64,000 nt of DNA, from NCBI GenBank assembly GCA_039881145.1, contig JAYKKI010000060.1:9014501-9078500 (forward strand). The letters are read 5' to 3'. A program made the translations under genes and the position numbers. The DNA comes from Druceiella hillmani. Its lineage: Eukaryota > Arthropoda > Insecta > Lepidoptera > Hepialidae. The notes below the pieces were generated by a model. That model made no database searches. It saw nothing but the letters and a program-made list of their open reading frames with translations, and had not been told where the DNA came from. Positions 13,330 through 25,744 of the stretch are shown one piece after another; positions within the stretch are counted from its first letter, which is position 1, and every line of letters begins with the position of its first letter.

Positions 13330-14460
13330 CACAATCTAATTTTTATAACAGATGATATATGCGTTACTTGTAAAAATATCATAGTGCCCTTATTAAGTAA
13401 AAAATAATATATTCTGCTGAGTACAAGTAAAACTCATCCAACGAGAGTTACGTAATCATTTAGGTACAATAAATGTAGTATTCTTATTAAATTTTCATAA
13501 CCAATGCAATACGCTTTACTTAAGAAAATGTCATAGTGTGCCTTTTAGAAAAAATATATATTCTACAAAGTACAGGAAGAACAATGTACAAGAAATATGT
13601 GCTCCCTTAGGGACAGTAAACGTAGTATTCATATAAAATTGTTTTAGCCAGTGCCATATGCTTAACTCGGAAAATGTCATAGTGAGCTTATTAAGGAAAA
13701 ATATAGTCTTAGTAGAACAAGAATAACGTCATATGATTTGGTTGGAAAAAGTGCGCTTACTTCAAAAAAAATATAGTTTACTAAGTACAAGAAAAACTCA
13801 TCGTATAAGAAATGCATACACGCAATGAATATAGTATTCATATTAATTTTTTATAACTCGTGGCATACACGTTATTTGGGAAAATGTCATAGTGCGTTTA
13901 TTACAAAAAAATATAGTCTACTAAGTGCAAGTAGAACTCATCCTGCAGGAACTACGTACACCTTTATGTACAATTAACAGAGTATTCATATTAAATATTT
14001 ATAACCAGCGGTAAACGCGTTACTTGGGAAAATGTTACAGTGTGCGTATTTCGAAAAAAAAATATAATCTACTAAGTACATGGATATAAGAGACAGTATT
14101 CATATTAAATTTTTATAACCAGTGCCATATTCCTTACTTGCCAAAATGTCATAGTGGGTTTATTTCAAAAAAATATAATCACTAAATAAAGTAAAACTCA
14201 CCCTACGAGAACTACATATGCCTTTAGGCACAATAAACATAGCAGTAATATTAAATTTTTATAACCAATGTTACATGATTTACTTGTAAAAATATCATGG
14301 TGCGTTTATAAAGTAAAAAAGTATAGTCTACTCACAAAGTTATTTAACAAAAAGTCATAGTAACCGTATTACAAAAAAATATAGTCTACTAAATATAAGT
14401 GGAACTCATCCTGCAAGAAATACGTATATCTTTAGGCACAATAAATATAGTATTTATCTG
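13330..14460. repeat. Diverged satellite-like array, about 150-bp units
   Basis: A block with conserved order recurs: AAAATGTCATAGTG, then AAAAATATAGTCTACTAAGTA, then AACTCATCCT, then a TTTAGG-ACAATAAA word, then TATTCATATTAAATTTTTATAACC. The TCATAGTG word appears near 13378, 13531, 13677, 13887, 14147 and 14352, with decayed forms near 14035 and 14295. Units vary in length through deletions, so the array is old and not homogenised. Confidence 0.8.
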
Positions 14461-16185
14461 AAAATATTTACAAATATTAATATTATCTTCTTCCCTGTAA
14501 GTATAGTAAATAATATTTTTTATAAAGGTCTAAAATATCGTAAATATCTGAAAAATTAAGGGCGTTAGGATTATTGCCATAGTTTCAGGTAATTTGTAAG
14601 TAAATCCACCATAAAGCTGTTTTTCATTTCATTCATTTTGAGTTTAGCAGTTTCGGAAAGAAGGAGTGGACTGGGATATATTTTTTGGAAATTTTTGACA
14701 GTCTCCAGAAATATCTGACAAAATGTGTAACGCATATTACTTGACCGAATATCGAATTAAAAGAATCCTATTACTAGATTTTTATCTCTAAAATGTTTAT
14801 ATAAGTATTTTTGTAATTTATTTATTAAATTATATGCGAGTTAATTCGCTTTATCACTATTACAAACTCTAAAACCGACTTAAGTGGTTTTTCTTAGAAA
14901 AACTGTTGTTATAAACGAATCCTATAAGTATTTTCTTTTCCGTTTCAGATTGTAACCCTAATAAAAACAATTAAATAACGTATCTAATAACAATTCTGAA
15001 ATATAAAAATATATTGACAACGACTTAAATAATAAATGAAAGTTACGAGTATGAATATTAAAGTGATACAAGAAGTATTGTAAAAAAACGTAATATTACT
15101 CAATTTTTCGTTCATTTTTAATATTGTTACAAATTTTTAAATCGTAATAGTTTTTTGGACTGAAAAGAAATCGACTAAAAACATATTTACTAGGATGACA
15201 TTTATCTTAACGTAACTTTTATTATTTTTAATGCAACGTTAACAAATTTATTTAAGTAAAATTCATAATTAGACTTGAGATCGCTTGAAAGTGCTATTTA
15301 TATATTCGGTCGTTATTAGAAGTCTATTAAATAGTGTGGTTTCATTAAATTATTTTTACGTTATTTCATTTGAAAACTAATTAAATTAAATAAGAAATGA
15401 ATGTATTTCATTGAGTTCAGAAACATTATATCCCATTCCCATTCTTGCTGCTTTATTTCCCATCACATATTTTGTGATATTTGATCTAACCTGATTAAAT
15501 CGATTTTTTTTTACAATTCTCAATTTCATTATGAAAGAAACTAAAAATACTCGTATTTATAATGGAATTATGCTCATTTAAACTTCATATAAGGCGTAAG
15601 GAAATAAGATCAATGTCGATTAATATGTCAATGTTTTTGACATAATAACTTAACATATTCATAGCACAAAAAAATAGGAAAAATTCCAAGTCAGTATTAT
15701 TAATCTTAAAGAGACAATTTGTAGTTAAACATTACATTTTTATCTTTAATGAGATAAACGAAAATGAAAGAACAAATCTAATAAAAAGGTTTAAAATTCC
15801 TTTAACAAGATTCGAATATATAGAGAATCATATCCATCACCGTAAAGATAAGTATTTTTCAAAGGAAAATATTCGGTAATATGTGTACTACGTTATAGTG
15901 GGCTGCCTTAACGAGGGCTTAAATTATGTTTTTAAAATTATAAATTTTATATTTTTATCCCAAATTTGAAACAAGAAAAAAATAAAATGTTCTGAAAAAA
16001 CTTATATTTAAAAATTACAATTTCTACTTCAAAGAAAAAAGAAATTATAGAGCCGAAAGTAAATATCAAAATTGATTGCGAAATCGTTTTTGCTTTATTG
16101 TTATCACATGTAAATTTATGTCCACCAGTCAGGAGTTTCAATTGTTTAAAAAAAAATTCAGATTGCAATTGATAAAAAAATGTCA
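14461..16185. other. A+T-rich DNA, nothing recognised
   Basis: No coding or structured RNA feature was identified. Confidence 0.5.
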
Positions 16186-16189
16186 GTAT

Positions 16190-16365
16190 AAATTATAATT
16201 ATGAGGGTGAATCATGCCAGTTTGAGTTATAATTACGAATGTGAATCATGTCAGTTTGAGTTATAATTACGAATGTGAATCATGTCAGTTTGAGTTATAA
16301 TTACGAATGTGAATCATGTCAGTTTGAGTTATAATTACGAATGTGAATCATGTCAGTGTCAATGA
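16190..16365. repeat. 34-bp tandem repeat, about five copies
   Basis: The unit contains TTTGAGTTATAATTACGAAT and GTGAATCATGTCAG. The period is 34 bp, from the TTTGAG word at 16221 and 16255. The three central copies are almost identical and the outer ones are diverged. Confidence 0.9.
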
Positions 16366-16780
16366 GAATTACGAATCAATTTTAAATTATACATAACCTT
16401 GCAAAAATGAAGCCAAGTGAATTCCTCAGTTAAACAGAATGGGGGAAAAGTAGTGAAATTTATTGATGTGAAGAAAATGGCAGGGACTAAATCATTTTCA
16501 GTATTTCCTTCTTGCGATTTCTTTATTTTAAAAGTCGTAAAAGTCGTTAAGTTTAAATGTCGAAAAAATTTGCGGATATAATTATAAACTAATCAAGAGA
16601 CAGAATGCTCAAAGAATATGATAAATTAATTTATATTAATGTAATTTTTTCTTAAAATACCGGTAAATTGAATTTAAAAAATCATGACACTAAAGAAGTT
16701 TAAAAGTAAATTATTTTGTTTATTATGAACTTTCATATTTTTTTCATCTACATTGTTGAAATCAAAAGGAAAACTTAGTT
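16366..16780. other. A+T-rich DNA, nothing recognised
   Basis: No gene or repeat is supported here. Confidence 0.5.
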
Positions 16781-16803
16781 TTTATATTATATATATATTT
16801 ATG

Positions 16804-16834
<31 letters not shown>

Positions 16835-16875
16835 GTATATATATATATATATATAAATATATATAAATATATATC

Positions 16876-16951
<76 letters not shown>
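16781..16951. repeat. Interrupted (TA)n microsatellite, about 170 bp
   Basis: TA units are interrupted by TATTTATG, TATGTA and TAAATA variants. The tract is one of ten or so such tracts in the window. Confidence 0.9.
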
Positions 16952-18139
16952 ATTTCTTATTAATAGCGTATCTTGTAGGTACTAATAAAAAAATTTCAAA
17001 AAAACCATAAAAATAAATAATTCTGATAAAATTTAATATTTAATTATTCAAAATGTCAAATTGTAATTTGTAAATAATTGTACCCCTTTTTTAATCACCC
17101 GCTTTAGGGACTTAAGTCTCATGCTAACAAGACATGAGTTAGTTACGTTAATCATAAATTTATACAAAATTGTATGTTTGACTGTCACTTATATAGAATA
17201 GTTTTGAAATACGACTCAATTGTCGGAAAGCCACACTGTCTAACGTGAACAAATCATTGTGCACAGGCTAAAAATTTTCTAAACATAACTATGTTACATG
17301 AAATTAATTGTACTACAAGAAATTAATTGTACTACAATTAATTTCTAGTATTGCTTCTTACAAACTCATTGCTTTCAACAAAAAAAAATACACCCTGAAT
17401 TAAATAAAATCCTTTTTGCCCCGAATTTCGAAATCTATGAAAAAATGCAAGTATTTCACATGATATAATGTCATTTACCACAGCATAATTAATGATAAAT
17501 AAAATTCTTTCTTTATATCTTACTAGCTATTACCTACATACAACTTTGCCGGCGATTATGACTGGATTTGATATTTACCAGATGACACGTTTATTTTGGC
17601 GACATTATTTGAATAGTGTATTCAAAGTACAATTATTATAAGTTATTATAATGATATAACACAATAAGAGCAGACGGTTGTCAACAAAATGTGCCCATTT
17701 AGTTAAGCATAGCTCATATTTTGAGGTCCCTACCACAGCTTCCGCCTTCCACTTCACGGTAAGCCACTGGTATCTCCTGCGTGTACACGACTCTATGAGT
17801 GTGAACTGTTAAGTCTACTGTACTATTAGCGAGTTGTTGACGTATTTAACATTGTGCTGCTTGACACAGATATTTCATAAGAATATAAGTATTAATAAAT
17901 TTTGTTTCTGGCAATTTTTAAAATAAATTAATAATCTTTGTATTTTGTTGGTCAATACCTTTCATATCCATATGAGGGAAGGCCACAAATAAAAAAGTAA
18001 TTCAAAATCTTGGAGTGTTTGCGTAATTAATTAATGAGGATATTCTAGAAAACATACTCTTTGCTTTTCTAGTTACCTCTTTGTTTAGCTTCAGTAAATA
18101 TTGAATGGTTATTTTACGGCGAGAAAGTAATAACGGGAT
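16952..18139. other. A+T-rich DNA with a small perfect palindrome and a possible repeat relic
   Basis: Positions 17318-17330 and 17334-17346 form 13-bp perfect inverted arms (AGAAATTAATTGT and its complement) around ACT, beside a direct repeat of the same word. TACTAGCTATTACC near 17521 resembles the decayed start of an insect LINE/SINE family. A mixed-composition patch at 17705-17875 is unassigned. Confidence 0.45.
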
Positions 18140-18605
18140 AAATAGACAAGAAAATTAGTTTGAGCATTTATATTAACATAAACCAACTTAACCAGAAGCA
18201 AAGGTTTATGATACGGTAAAATGTTTGCCGTAATATAAACGTTTAGTTCTGTTTATTACTGTGCAAGGAATATTAATCTATTAATATCCTACAATCTATA
18301 TTTTGCGCATTTATATTAACATAGATTTCAGGATAATAACCAGAAGCAAAAGTTTCTGATACGGTAAAATGTTTGCGGTAATATAAACGTTTATTTCTGT
18401 TTATAACTGTGCAAGCAATATTAATCTATTAATATCCTACAATCTATATTTTGCGCATTTATATTAACATAGATTGCAGGATAGTATCCAGAAACTGAGG
18501 TTTATGATACGGTAAAATTTTTGCCGTAATATAAACGTTTATTTCTGTTTATTACTGTGCAAGCAATATTAATCTATTATTATCCTATAATCTATATTTT
18601 GTAGA
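18140..18605. repeat. Three tandem units of about 145 bp, each with inverted ends
   Basis: GCATTTATATTAACAT starts at 18164, 18307 and 18455, giving spacings of 143 and 148 bp. Each unit carries ACGGTAAAATGTTTGC, GTAATATAAACGTTTA and CTGTGCAAGCAATATTAATC. ATAGATTGCAGGATA near a unit start is the near-complement of TATCCTACAATCTAT near its end, so each unit could fold back on itself. Confidence 0.85.
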
Positions 18606-21600
18606 CTTAAATTAATTCAATAAAGCTTTCTATGAATGCATTCCCTTCATTTTGTATATTATGAAATATTAATGCTTATGTATATACTTTGATATTTTTA
18701 ACTGCCATTCTCCCTACTAATTATTTATAGGACAGGCTGAATATAAAACTATAAACACCGTTTTCCTAAAAGCTACAAAAAGTGATATCAATAATTTTTT
18801 CTGAAACAGATAATATACCAAACTGTCGACTTTGGATACGGGCCACGACATATCTACTCGTGAATTAAAAAAGGATAATGAGATATCCATTTCAGATAAA
18901 AGTGGAGCAAACGGATCCGAAATTAGAAAAATCTCTTTATCACAAAGTCAGTTGCTGGTAGGAATATCGTAATCAAAAGTATAGTAATTAAAGTCACACT
19001 CTAGATAAGAAATTTGTGGATGTTCTCTCTTATAGTAATCGAGCTATATTATATCATTGAAATGATTAACTGAACACACATAAATATATAAATGAAATAA
19101 ATCTGAATGTTTACTGAGAAAAATCATAGTGTTTTCAAGAGTAAACCTAAAGTAAACCTTAATTTAGTGCAATTCTAAAATTGATGTAAAATACCTGTCA
19201 ATGAGCGAAAAAAGTTCTTAACGTAGGTCTTTATTCTAAAGAGTACAATTAAGTAATTGTTAGGTTAATAATTACCTATTTATTTTTTTGAGGTCCAAAG
19301 AAAAAATTGTTTTAACCATAAATAACAAGTCACAATAATTGCTAAAAACATTTTCTGTATGATGGGTGAAACGGTAATAAAAGTGTTAACTTTTTCATTA
19401 ATGTTTTGGTAACTTGGCAGTTTCTAACTGGAATGAATTAGAATAATATTTGTATTCAATGTTTATATTCAAGTTTTATAAACTGCGTGAAAAACTAACT
19501 GCTAGAATGGTTAGAAAAAAAAGCTTTAAGCGAAATTAGCTTTTCCGAAATCAAAGCAATCTCTTAGCAGTTTTGTTTGGAGTCGTCAGCACATTCTGTT
19601 ACTGAATTTTTGAAGTAGTTGACACCAAAGAAGTGAGACCCTTGTGAAAATTGATAAATTAAAAACACAGCTATTTGATAGTATTCCGACCGAAACGTAA
19701 CGCTACTCTATGGATATCTATCGGTAAACATAGACAAGTTTTTCCATGACGCCATCTATGATTTGCAGAGAAACGAATGTTGAAATTTGAACTATAAACC
19801 ATAGATGGGCTGATCATTAACTTTATGACTAAAAAATATTTTTTTAGATTGATGTCGTAAAGTATTATTATGTTTTTATATTTATTGCAAATAAACTTCA
19901 CGTTTAATTATACAAAAGGGGGGAATGAAGTTTACATAAAATAATAACCAATGTTTTATAGCGATTGTAACGAGTACATGTGTAATTAAATTGGATATAA
20001 ATAAATTATTCGGTAGAAAAAAAATCACTACAAACGATAGTCATTCATGCATATATTGCATTTATTGTTGATCATATCTTTTAAAAAACAATTTTAGACC
20101 TTTTAAATTTTAATTTTTTCTCAATATCAGGAAAATAAATATCGACGAGTAAGATAAAAATATTAACAAAATTAAAATTGAAACAATTTAACGATGTAGG
20201 TAGATAAAAAAATAAGGCGAAATTGAATGTTTGTATCTACGCTCTGTGTATTTATCTATTCTAACATTTACAAAAGCGAAATTACAGTCCACGAGTTCCA
20301 TATTAAAATAGCTTCATATTTATATTATTTATAGATAACATGTAAATCCTTGTTGCTAGAAAATAAAAGTATTTTTTATCTTTTAGTTGGAAACATAACA
20401 TATTTAAATCGATTCCTCGAAATGTATATACTATAAGTATTCTCGGTTTTCGTTATATTAATAAAGACAAAAATAACACGTGGTAGAGATTCTTTATATA
20501 ACTGACACGTGGAAGAAATAATTTTTTTTAAATAGTGAGTTACCTATTTATTTTTTTGTATTTCTTTACTAAAATTTCAATATTAAATAGCATATATAAC
20601 AGGGTTTAGTTCAAGGTGATAAAAATATAGATCTGAACTCTGTTATAATAAGCAATATACATTAATTTCCAAATAATGATTAATTTAAAAAAAAAATATT
20701 AATTGCCTTTTTATCCATATCTAGCGCCATCTAGCAAAGCTACTACAAACAAATTTGCCAATATTTATACTAAAATACCATTACGTTACTAAGCCTTTCC
20801 TAGATCTCTATAGATGGCGTAACATTATGAATATATTAAAATTATTAACATTGGCTATGATAAAAATTGCATTGTTACTAAAACCGATATTATACTGGAG
20901 TTAATATCATATTTTAAATTTAATATTTTTACCAAAATTTTTATATCTTTTGAACTGCACTGACATAACAAACAAAACAAAATGAAAAGGCGATCACTTC
21001 TATCGATATGGTACTAGAAGTTTTTTTTGAAAACTAATTAAAAATGTTGTCACAAAGAAATGGCCAATATTTATTTTTATATATTTTAACATATATTAAC
21101 AAATTCAATTTCATAGTAACATATATGAAGTCCCTATTATAAAATTACCTGTCGTAAATTATCGTCACAACAGTCCTTATCAGTGTGAAGGATGAGAGAG
21201 AATATCACTGTATTTGTTGAATGGTCCACCTTCACCTACAATACTGATACCACTTTTTCTTCAAAATACAATCCCGGTACCACATCATTTTCCAAATTAA
21301 CCTTCATCAACAATATTGCTGATATTAATATAGTATTCTGATTCATTAATATTAATGTAAACTGAAAGAACTGAAATTGTGATTTTGACTTAATTATAAA
21401 TATTTTAAAAAGGTTATTATATTATCTGATTGAAACTGAAAATAAAATGAACCAAGTAAGGTGAAATAAATTGTATGCAAAAAATACTGTATTTACACGA
21501 ATTTAGCTATGATGATAGTGCTTTCCATCTTTTGTTAATTTCTTTCGATTTTTGTTAATTAGATATTTAGCCATTAAAAATATATTTATTATACTATTTA

Positions 21601-21930
21601 GAATTTAGAATTCCGATATGATTTCGCCCACGCGTGTATGCCCAAACGAATGTATGGCACATGCACGCTTGATCGGGATTAAACCTGGCGCGAAAACAAA
21701 ACCGTAATTTCACTCACACAAAAAATGCTAGTGAAATTAAAAAATATCCTTGTTGGAAATTGGACTTTGTCATGGGAAATAGCTAGGTGGTTTGAAATGC
21801 ACAGAGCGGAAGAAATAACCTGAAATAAAATAGCCAATGCCTGCAGTATATAGCCTTTCAGGTACGAAAAAATATTCTACTTTGGGATACATGTATATTT
21901 ATCACCATCAAAATGGCTATATGTTTGTAA
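18606..21930. other. A+T-rich DNA, nothing recognised
   Basis: No gene is supported. GCGCCATCTAG near 20724 and its inverse CTATAGATGGCG near 20810 lie about 80 bp apart. They resemble the GATGGCG words near 19750, 23690 and 50570 and probably mark old transposon debris. Confidence 0.45.
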
Positions 21931-22195
21931 AATTATATACCGATTAGGTAAATATTTGAGGCACGAAAGGACAAACAAAGTCACTTCTGCGAATGTAAGT
22001 GTTTAAACGATATGTTATTTCAAAATCTATGATTAAATATAATTCCAAGGAGGTATTGTAAATTGTATACCGATTAATTAAATATTTATGGCACGAAAGA
22101 AAGACAAAGCCACTTCTGAGCATATAACGATATGCTACTAAGCATATCGTTATTTCGAAATCTATGGTTAAATACAACTCCATCGAAGGTCGACA
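21931..22195. repeat. Diverged tandem duplication, about 130 bp
   Basis: The block starting ATACCGATTAGGTAAATATT near 21936 recurs near 22066 as ATACCGATTAATTAAATATT. Both are followed by GGCACGAAAG, CAAAG-CACTTCTG and TCGAAATCTATGG-type words. Only the second copy contains the perfect palindrome described next. Confidence 0.8.
22124..22153. repeat. Perfect inverted repeat, 13-bp arms, 4-nt loop
   Basis: ATAACGATATGCT (22124-22136) and its exact complement (22141-22153) flank ACTA. The first copy of the surrounding duplication has only one arm-like word, so the palindrome arose after the duplication or was lost from the other copy. Confidence 0.9.
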
Positions 22196-23229
22196 TGAGC
22201 AAAGAGCTAGATAATGGACGAAATATCAAATGTTTTTATTTATTGCTAGTTTTCTGATACTTCGTTAGTAATTACTGGCGTAACCAATATATCTATTTGA
22301 TTTTTTCAACCTTCATTCAGTGAAATAACATTTCTTTTCTCTTATTCTATAATTTTTTTGCTTCCATTTTTTACGATCTATGCTGTTTATATTCTAATTA
22401 TCTGTATAAGTAAAGGTTATTGCTATTTTTAATGTTTTTAAGTTCCATTTTGTTAATTTCCATATTTTTAGTCACCTCTTTATGCATTTTTTTAATGGTG
22501 TATTTAGTAAAACTCAGATTGAATATCTCATAATGTAAGCAAGATCTATCTAAGTTATAACGAGTGAGTTAGAAGTAGACCTATAAACTAGCATAATTAC
22601 TAGCACTTGTATAAATATCAGATGTCTCTATAATTATTAAAATAAAATAAGTACATCCTTCAAATGTACAGAAAGTTCAATGATTTATTCATCAAGGCTA
22701 TAGAAAACGAGTTACATTTTTTGAAGAAATATTAAAAACAATCTAACAGAAAATGTTAACTGGAATGCAAGCAAGGGTGATTGGTTGTATGTACAACAAA
22801 CGTCTAACTAATCCGTTTTTTCAGAATCAATTTATGGAGCTTTTGTACGAAAAACAAATTTAAAAATAATACCCTCCACATCTCAAATTATCAAAAATAC
22901 TAATTTATTTCTCATCAGCCCTGAGAAGAATTTTAATGATGAGCCTTTAAAATAATAAAATATTATTTTTAAAAAGTGTTTTATGTTCTAAATATAATCT
23001 TTATAGTAAATTTTTTGGAGATCTAGCAATAATTTATGATAAATAACAGTTTTAATGAATAATGAAAACAAATACTGTTTAACCTCCCATTGTTACTGTG
23101 TTCTCTTTCTCACTCCAATGTTTAGTAGTAAGTTTTTAATCTTTTACGTTTTTTATTTAACTAAAATTTTCTAGCTCAAATGGTAAGGAATAGAAATCTT
23201 TTAAAATAAACTTTTTAAAATAATCTTCA
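22196..23229. other. A+T-rich DNA, nothing recognised
   Basis: No coding or RNA feature was identified. Confidence 0.5.
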
Positions 23230-23665
23230 CCATGCACTAATCGTTTGTGCCATTAATTTCGTCACATACATCTTTTCCTCTCACTTTTCGTAATCCATTA
23301 TTCACTATTTTACATCAGGATATTTTATCTTATGTAGTTATATTTCTTATCTAAACATGTCCAAGAAATCTCAAATTCATCTATTAAACTGCCATCTATT
23401 CATACTTTCTCCAACCGTTTTAAAGTTTTGAGAATTTGTTCGCATCTGTTATAATCGTCCGTACCATAAATTTAATCACATAAACACTTACATGATTTTC
23501 GTAGTCCATCGTTTGCTCTTAGGGTATTTTATCTTATTTTTACAATGTAGTTATGTTTTAGATTTAAACATGGTCAAGAAATCACAAATTCATTTATTAA
23601 ACTGCCATCTATTCATGCTGTCCCCAACCGTCTTAAGATTTTTAGCGTTTGTTCGCATCTGATAC
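23230..23665. repeat. Tandem duplication, 213-bp period
   Basis: AAACTGCCATCTATTCAT lies at about 23387 and 23600. The flanking words AAACATG-CAAGAAATC, CCAACCGT-TTAA and TTTGTTCGCATCTG occur in the same order in both. The copies are diverged but collinear. Confidence 0.8.
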
Positions 23666-24924
23666 AATCAACTTTCTATGAATCATCACAGATGGCGTTG
23701 TATTATAATATGTTTAATTTTATTTTTGTAACAGGCTCGTATATCACAAAGTCACATATTTTCACTTTGTCTTTAAAAATAAATTTACCAATCGTCAAAA
23801 GAAAATTTTTTTAATGTTGTGTCTTATCATCTCTGTTTTAGAAATAAATTGGTTCATGTTTTTTCCCGTTTTCTTTACTGGTATTGATTTCTTACAAAAA
23901 TAATGTTATTTCCATTGCATACTAATCTCAATACCTCTTAACAGTTTTGATAATGTAGGAATCACTATAAGTGTATTTATTGTAGAGCGTGATTCGAATG
24001 ATTTTTAACGATGAAGCGTTTAAGGATTGACCCAATCAAGGTTCCTTTATGGAATTTATCCAAATTTTAGATGGAAATAAATTTTGAATGAATTGTAATT
24101 ATTCTATAAATATCTGTCACAATACTTATCACTAACTATTTTTCTACTAACGACTTCTTCACACGAATGCGAATTAATTTGACAATCCAAATAATTAAGG
24201 ATTGTTTAACTAACTATAAAATAAATAATTCATATAATTAACTATATAGTAAATTAGTTTAGCTAACTATAAAATAAATATTTCATACAATTAACTTTAT
24301 AGTAAATTAGTTATAATTACATTAACAAATATCATTGTAAGCGAGTCCATATCAATGTAATTGAGACATCATAAGTTTCCCTTGGTCGTGATATTATTTC
24401 GAATTTTTTTTGTATATGGCCTCTTTTTAATCTTTTCTTTGTATTAAATTTTTAAATGTTTTACGATATGATTTCTTTTTTATACAGTTTGTATTCCATT
24501 TTCAAATGGTACTCTAAAATATTTCACCTTTTTTCATAATAATTCATTACTGAAATACATATCAGTCACTGCTAGTAGATTCCTAACGCTTTTCAAGGGC
24601 GATGTAAATTTGGGGTTCTTGGAAAAAGTTTTCAAAGCTTCAAAATGCTGCGAAACTCACGGAAAAAAATACATTGATTACTGAACTTTAAGCTTGTTTA
24701 TCAGAAGCACATTATTTCAAATGAACAAGTTGAACTTTAAAAACGTTATGAAAATGAACGTGTTAAATACAGGTGAATATTGCAACAAGAGAGTCTTAGG
24801 TATGCATACATATAACACACTTAAGTATGTGAAAGGATGGGAACATTCATACAGCAATACAGTGTATTACAAACGGTATTTCTTATGTTGAATATATTTG
24901 GCATTAGTTTTGAAGAAATTCATT
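23666..24924. other. A+T-rich DNA with a 53-bp tandem duplication at 24205-24310
   Basis: TAACTATAAAATAAAT starts near 24211 and 24264, and is followed both times by TTCATA-AATTAACT and ATAGTAAATTAG. Otherwise nothing is recognised. Confidence 0.6.
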
Positions 24925-24991
24925 ATCCACAATTAAATGAAACTACTTTTTTAAATATACTGTATTTTTTCTACTTTATTTAAATTCTTTA

Positions 24992-25037
24992 CCACGACGA
25001 AACTTAGTTTCGTTGTATTACAACAAGTTGAGGTGGG
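24992..25037 (-). ncRNA. Degenerate hammerhead-ribozyme motif
   Basis: On the minus strand the stem II hairpin GTTGTAATACAAC and the following GAAAC are kept, but the catalytic box expected to be CTGAAGA reads CTCAACT. This copy should be inactive. It is the inverted partner of the copy at 25337-25378. Confidence 0.55.
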
Positions 25038-25336
25038 TGATTAGCAAAGATTGAATCTTAGAAACCCTTGCTATTGTATAAACATATTACTGAGAATAAT
25101 ATATATTTAATTTTATTACATACCTCGTGGAATAAAAATAATTTAATTTATTACCCTCACGAAAATACTTCTACATTGTATAATTTTCGATAATATAATA
25201 AAAACTACACCGCTCCCCTACAATAAACTCACTAGCATAAGTACTGCAAAAACAAATACGAACCCCGCTTCCGCTGTTGTTTTGTATAATATTTAAATGC
25301 TGCTGGAAGTTTCCAAGAGTTAATTTTTGCTAATAG

Positions 25337-25378
25337 CCCACCTGAAGATGTTGTAATACAACGAAACCTAAGTCATGG
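25337..25378 (+). ncRNA. Hammerhead-ribozyme-like motif
   Basis: CCCAC (stem I strand) is followed by CTGAAGA (25342-25348). Next is a stem II hairpin, GTTGT/ACAAC with loop AAT (25350-25362), then GAAA (25363-25366), CCTAAGTC with the predicted cleavage after C 25374, and ATGG. All catalytic-core positions are present. Stem III would need the ACCUAAGU strand to pair with another copy, and it is imperfectly self-complementary here. The first stem I pair is also weakened (C opposite A). Self-cleavage is therefore doubtful, although the family identity is clear. Confidence 0.65.
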
Positions 25379-25440
25379 TAAGGAAATTAAATAAACTAGA
25401 AATAATACTACATCACGTAGTTTCATTTAATTGTGAACAG

Positions 25441-25744
25441 TATTTCTATTAAACTATATACAAATGTTAACGTTATTTTTCACGATATAAATATATTACA
25501 TATCACATCTATCACAGCGTAACAATACCGTGTATTTTCAAAAAGCTTTTCATTTTATTACTAATTAGCTTGACGCTGTTTTACATTTAACTCTTTTTAG
25601 TTTTTATTGTTCAAAGTTAGAGTATGGGAAATATTCGATTCGAATTACGCCTTCCTATATAACGGAATTGTGAAAAATGATTCTGAAAAATATACTTTGG
25701 ATGGTCCACTAAATCGTTGTTATTCTGGAAAAATAAAAAATGGC
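25441..25744. other. A+T-rich DNA, nothing recognised
   Basis: A short spacer between the hammerhead pair and the 93-bp array, with no supported feature. Confidence 0.5.

Larger units (their letters stand above)
24925..25440. mobile_element. Inverted pair of hammerhead-bearing repeat units
   Basis: The left arm (about 24925-25050) and right arm (about 25325-25440) are inverted copies of one unit. From the inside outwards each reads TTTGCTAATAGCCCACC-like, the hammerhead core, AAATAAA-TAGAAATAATACT-like, then GTAGTTTCATTTAATTGTG. About 280 bp of unrelated sequence separates the arms. The same unit occurs at 41.8-42.05 kb (again as an inverted pair) and at 47.33-47.44 kb (single). Hammerhead motifs in dispersed arthropod repeats are best known from the pseudo-LTRs of Penelope-like elements. 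No reverse transcriptase or GIY-YIG frame is visible here, so the parent element is inferred. Confidence 0.6.

Noticed and set aside
19745..23700. GATGGCG-containing words as CTCF-type insulator sites
   Set aside because: The words recur with differing flanks and next to repeat debris; transposon origin is simpler and the core is too short.
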